From Elysia marginata (taxonomy: Eukaryota > Mollusca > Gastropoda > Plakobranchidae): a stretch of 35,165 nt of DNA. The stretch lies in contig BMAT01009804.1 in assembly GCA_019649035.1 (NCBI GenBank), positions 277,762 through 312,926 of the forward strand, in the 5' to 3' direction. Shown in pieces: positions 11,701 through 17,700 of this stretch; position 1 is the first letter of the stretch, and the number at the start of each line of letters is the position of its first letter. The translations under genes were made by a program, and so were the position numbers. The notes beneath the pieces were generated by a model. That model saw nothing but the letters and a program-made list of their open reading frames with translations, was not told the DNA's origin and did no database searches.

Positions 11701-14700
11701 CTCCTGTTGGAACACTATGTTAGCAAACACTTACAGCCGTACACTGTGAAAGTGGTTGCTGATAGCTCATCTTATTTCTGCCACCTGTGCCAGAAAACAT
11801 TTCAAACATTTCCTCTGTACATGAAACATGTTCCAAACCATTCAAGCACTATCTTTCAGAAAATGAAGATCTTCAACAAAAGTCCAAGGATTTCCCTTCA
11901 CAGAGATAGAGTTGTCAGTCAGAAAGGATTAGGCAAAACTAAGAAAAAAAACCTTAGCCCAAAGCTAGCCAAAGCTCTGAAAAGCAAAAAGGCAGCTACG
12001 AAGTCTGCTGCAAACCGGTTAAAAAGACAAATGCTCATATTGCAGGGTCAAGTCCCACCAGAAAGGTTAAAGTTCATGAATAGACAACGAAACAACTTCA
12101 GAACATCAAGTGAGGATGACTATAGTTCAGATGCCTCCAATCTGATGTTCAGGTCAAAGAAACCAATGATGAAGATCAGATTGCCTGATGGAACTTTTTT
12201 GAAGCGTAGGCGAGGTAGGCCAAGAAAGGACCTATTGCCTGAAGATATTGTCTCTGAGGATCAAGTTGAGACAGAGGAATCTCGACAAACAAGCTCTCCT
12301 AACACTGCTGATGAAGACTTTATGACCAGCGATGCCACTGTCTCAGCCAGTCCTCCGTCCACCAGAGGCCGCAAAAGGTCAGGTAACTCGGACAGCTTTG
12401 TTTCGAGTAGTGCCAAAAGGCGGAGACACTTTTCAGATTCTGAAGGCTTACCCCAGCAGAGGAAAGATGCATTTCTGTTTGAGGTTGATACTGACTCAAA
12501 TTCTACAACCTTGAGTATTTCAGTTCAAGAAAATGGCAGTGTGGTTCCGGTCAATGGAGAAGACAAAGTTAATCATCTCTCTCAGGAAAGCTGTCTTGAG
12601 AAACTAGGTATTTTAAATAAGTTGAAAGTAAGATCTCTTAGTAAGAGACAAAAGGAGAGGTTGAAGCTGTGTGATCTGAACCCGTCTGTGATTTTAGATG
12701 CATTAGATTTGGACAGCTTACGTGTGCAGAGTGTAGATAGCGATGACTCTAACTCAAATCATAGCAAGATAACTACAAAGAGAGAAAGTGCAGAGATATT
12801 TATAAACACGGAATCTCCAAAGAAAACGACTTTTCTTGATTCATATCTGTCTTACATAAGCAGTTGTTCTAAACCTCTGCAAAAGCAGTCTTCTTCAGAG
12901 ACATCAAAATCTTTTGAACGAACCATGTCTGTCAGTTTGACTGACCTAAAGAAAGATGTGCATTTACCAAAATCTTTGAAACAAACTCTATCTGTCAGTC
13001 TGACTGACCTGAAGGAATGTCAAGAAAAAGACAAGACTCAGCACTCAGAATCCCCTGAAATAGAAACTGAGGATCGGCCATCTAGCAGCCAGTCTGACAG
13101 CTCTTGGAGATTTCCGGTGCGGCGTTGCAGTGTCAACCTTGGGCAGAAAGTCTCTCTGTCTGATTTTGAGCCTGAATCTTGTGAAGAATCAGAGGATAAA
13201 GACCATGAAAGGGCTGCTCTTAAACCAGGTGAACCAATTGTGTGTTTAGAGAGAAATGCTGAAGTGGAAAGCTGTGTTGTCTCTAACATTTTAACTGCTG
13301 TTGTTGATCCAAACACAGGAAGCATTGCAAGGACTGACTCTGCTAAAGACCAGTCACCAGTCACAGGTAGCCCATTATCTGATTATTTGGAAGACCAAGA
13401 CACTGACAACGCACAAGTTATTTCTCCAAATATAAATAAGGCCAGCAAAGCAAATACAGGGAAAGTCACCACAGGAAATAGCAAGGCAAAGGACAGCAAT
13501 TCTCGGGTCAGTCTCAGTGGTTCACCTGCTACCTTTGAAACCTGCAGCACAGAAAGCAAACTCTCAAAAGCCAATGTACTAGAGATTGAGCAAACGCAAG
13601 TTTCTGGCACTAAAGGGTCCTATCTTTTATCGTTGCCAACATTATGCCCTCACAAAGACAAGAAAAGAGAGGAGGACGATGTGCTTATTCTGGAATCCTC
13701 AGATGATGAGAACAAAGCAGCAGAAGAAAACTTGAAGGATATGGTCATCGTTGTGAATAATGATTTTGATGATGATAATAGTGTTGATGATGATGATGTA
13801 ATTGTAATCAAAGAAGATAAGGTTAGTTCAGGGACAGATCTTCAAGGCAAAAGTGACCCAGGTAAAAGTAATATAAATAACGATGATAGAGCGCCAGCTC
13901 CAAACATTACTTCCACCTTTGAGGACATAAGCCTTCAGACCATCAACAAGCCAGATTCTGGTCTGGACAACAATCCCAAAGACAGCCAAATTGCCTCTGT
14001 TCTTGAAGAAAGTAATATTAGCATTAATGCCACCAAGATCAAGGACAGCTTATGTGATGAAAAAGAAAGATGTCTTGATGTTTGCAGTGAAGCAAAGAAA
14101 GATGGACAAAAGCCTGAAAGCAGTGATAATATTTCCAGCGAAGAGGATGTTGGACGGCCTGATAATGTCAAAGAAGTCGGCATAAAGGCAAACAGTTATG
14201 AGAAGATCAATTGTGACATTGTTTTATCAGATTTATGTGACCAAAGTTCTGAACATAGGACTGGTGTTATTTCTGGACCAAATATAAACCTGCTATGCCA
14301 GAATGGAAGCAATACTTTGACTGACCAACCTACAAATAAGTTAGGCTTATCTGAGGAAAGCATGAATGATGGGTTCACATCAAAAGTCAATACAAGATCC
14401 GATGTAGATGTTGAATGTGTAGCTTATTCTTCAACTTTCAAAAACCAAAATAGCTCTGTAGATAACGGAGAGAAACAGAGCTCTGAGCTGGATGCAAATA
14501 AGTACCCATTTATTGAGGTGAAGAAGGTTGACTTTTCTGGTGCTGAAGATTCAGAGAGTCGAGTTACTTGTGATGATGCAACCGTAACTGATGGAAAGTT
14601 TCCTGTCGGCTTGTCTGTCAAAGCCGAAGACAGCAGCATCAATCTTGTAGGTGATGAGTTCAAAGCTAATCAAGACCAAGAAACACACAGTGGTCCTGAA

Positions 14701-17700
14701 TCTGAAACTGGCCATGAAGAGTTGACCACTTTTCAAGCAGATGACAGAGGTGGAATCACTCCAGAGAGCTCAGCAGAAAATATTGAAAAATGTCAGCTTC
14801 TAGAGGAAACCCAACAACAATCAATTAAGACCAATGAGCGCGAAGGAGCTACTAAAAATCCTGAAGAAATTGATGACAATCTCATCAAACATTATGTTTC
14901 CAGTAATATGACTCAGCTTAATCCAATTGTTATTTCAGAACAAAACCAGAGTTTTCCTGCAGGTGAATCAGTAGTTGAAGACCAAAGCCTTGATATGTCG
15001 GTGCCAGATGATGAGAGTCAGTCTGATAAAGAGATCATTGACAAGACCTTAAGTAGACATAGGCTGACAAACTCTGAAGATAACAAGTGTAGCACTGATA
15101 GTAATATCAATCTTTTCTATTCTAACACCTGTGTGCAGACCGCTAGTTTTCAAGAGAAAGAGGCTAAAGACATGGATAAGGATGACACAAGCAGAAAAGT
15201 TAGCAAATCAAACCTTCTAGACAAAAGTTCTATTAACAGTAAATCTCCTGGTGATCAGATCAAAACAAATATGGCTTACGAATGTGGACAAATTTCAAGG
15301 ACTGCTAATGAAAACCAAGAAAATAACCTATCTTGCATCAAAAAAGTTCCAACAGAGAAGGATATGAAAGATAAAATAGCCCCAGCAACTGGTTCACCTA
15401 TCTTGTCTAATCAAGATTTTTTACGTCCTGGAAATGTAAATGAAAATCCACAGATTTTAGGAAATGCTGTTACCCAAAAAGGAAATAGAGGGGTGGAAGG
15501 TAAAACCATTCCTAAATTGGAGCAAACATCGGGTGAAATCTCTGTTATAAAGAAAACAGAACAAGAAATTATCGCCAGAAAAACATCCTTGGTTATGCAG
15601 CATGAAATCTGCCAGCCTGTTGAAAATCTGGAAAAAACAAATCATGGAAAGGAAAAAAGAAAAGAAGAAAGCAGTAATTTGGATTCAAATGGTTGCTCAG
15701 CTTTTAATACTAATGCTGTATGCCAGCAAAAAGAGACAAACAGCCCTCATACCTCTAAGGAAGCAAAAGTAATTGACAATCAAAACGAAGACTTAAAGTT
15801 GAAAGGTGGAAGGAATGAAATCCTGTTCACTGACAATTTTCATCAAAGTTCAGGATTTCTCCCTGAGTTTCAGAAGGCCTCTGCTGGAAGTAACACAAGT
15901 GAGACTGTGACAGAATTTAGCCGAAATAATGATGCCAATGGCAAAGGGTCAGAAAGCAAAAGAGGGACTAAAGCAGCTAGTAAGTCAGGAGTGAAAGTTA
16001 TAAAAAATTCCCACCTTTCTTTAGCTGCATTCATAGCTGAAAGGCTCTGCACACCACAGGCTGACAATGAAAATGTCTCCTCTGTAATTGACTCTCCTCA
16101 GGATTCTCCTGTGTTGGTGGAATCAGAACCATTTTCACAAGAATCTGCTCCCATGAAATCTGAAGAAGATGTGCAAAATGGAGTCTCAAAACCTGGAATT
16201 GCTACGCCAATTGTTAGGCAAGACGATTTCACAAAACCAGAGAAAAGTCTGGAGGATACCTTGATTGGAGACAAAAAGCCTTGTCATGAAGAGGCTTTAC
16301 AAGATGCAACCAGTGTTGTAGGCGTTGGACTTGTGGACTATAGTTGCTCCTCAGAAGAAAATAGCAGGGACGTCGACTCTGTATTGTCCAAATCTGAGAC
16401 CTTGATACAGCCCATAACCCTTCAATCAACAGCAGAATCAGAACCCACTAGTACCTGTTGCATTGATCAGCAAATGTCCCCACAGACACCAGCAAAAGAT
16501 GTAGATCAGGATGTTTCCTCTAACAAACCAGATGCATCAGCTGTAGCCAACGAGGAAGCCCAGAAATCAACCTGTGACATAATAGATAAAAAAAAGGATA
16601 CAGTGAAAGAGGAAAGTGTAGCTTTTTTAACTGAGACCAAAGAGCCTCTTCATATAGATAATCAAAGTGGAGGAGATGGTCATAGTCATACAGACAAGAA
16701 CAATGATGAAACCAAATTTGAGAATTCCAACGTAAATTTTAAGGACTCAAGATTATGCCTTGTAAGTGCTAATGCACTGGATGAGAAGATTTTAAATAAA
16801 CAATCTCTTCCAAATCAAAATTTATATAGTAGTGATGATTCACATGAAACATGTCAAAAACTGTCTGATGAAATGGCTCAAGATGGGGATGTAGATCTCC
16901 TTCAGGAGGAGCCAGAGAAGTTTGAAGACAACAAGGGTGATATTGAGCCTTCCTCTTTTCCAGATCTGAACAGACAAAAAAAACTTGAAAATATAGATAG
17001 ATCAACAAAAAATGAATCAATCAATGACACTCTAAGAGGTAATGAAGTTTGTGAAGCCCAATACCCAAGTGATCCTGATAAATCAAATGAAAAAGTGGAG
17101 ATGTTGGAGGGTTTGTCTAATATGAGCACAGCCCCATCATTGGTACAAAGCTCAAGCCTTGGTCATCATTCACCTCATAATAATAAGAAAACTAAAAGCC
17201 CTTCTCACAAGAAAAAGAACAGTCAGGAAATCTCTTCTGATACAGATGATGGAGATGATTTAAGTAACTTTGAGCTCGTAATAGAGAAAGACACTTCCGC
17301 ACGAAGTATTTTATCTTTTCCAGAAAAGTGCAAACCCTCCACAGTCCCACCGTCCAAAGAGGCACTGAAGGCAAACTACATGGTTTGCCAAATTGAAGAT
17401 ACTCCTGAGAAAAAAGTTGGTGTAACTACCCTTATGGCACCAAAACCAGTTTTCAACCCCAGTCCAAAGAAAGTGCTGACGGGGTCAAAATCACTGCGGA
17501 AAGATGTTATGAACCAGTTTGTCTGGGATGACGATTCTGATGAAGACAATGTCCGCTCCTCCCGTGATAGTACCCGTGCTGCTAAACCTAGTGAAGTAGA
17601 GAGTAAGCGCATAGCTAGCAAAGCCTCACTCCCTGTCCTGCAAAAGCCTCCTTCGTCTGGCGAGATGCCGCAAAAGAGGAAAAATGAAGAGGAGTCTCCC

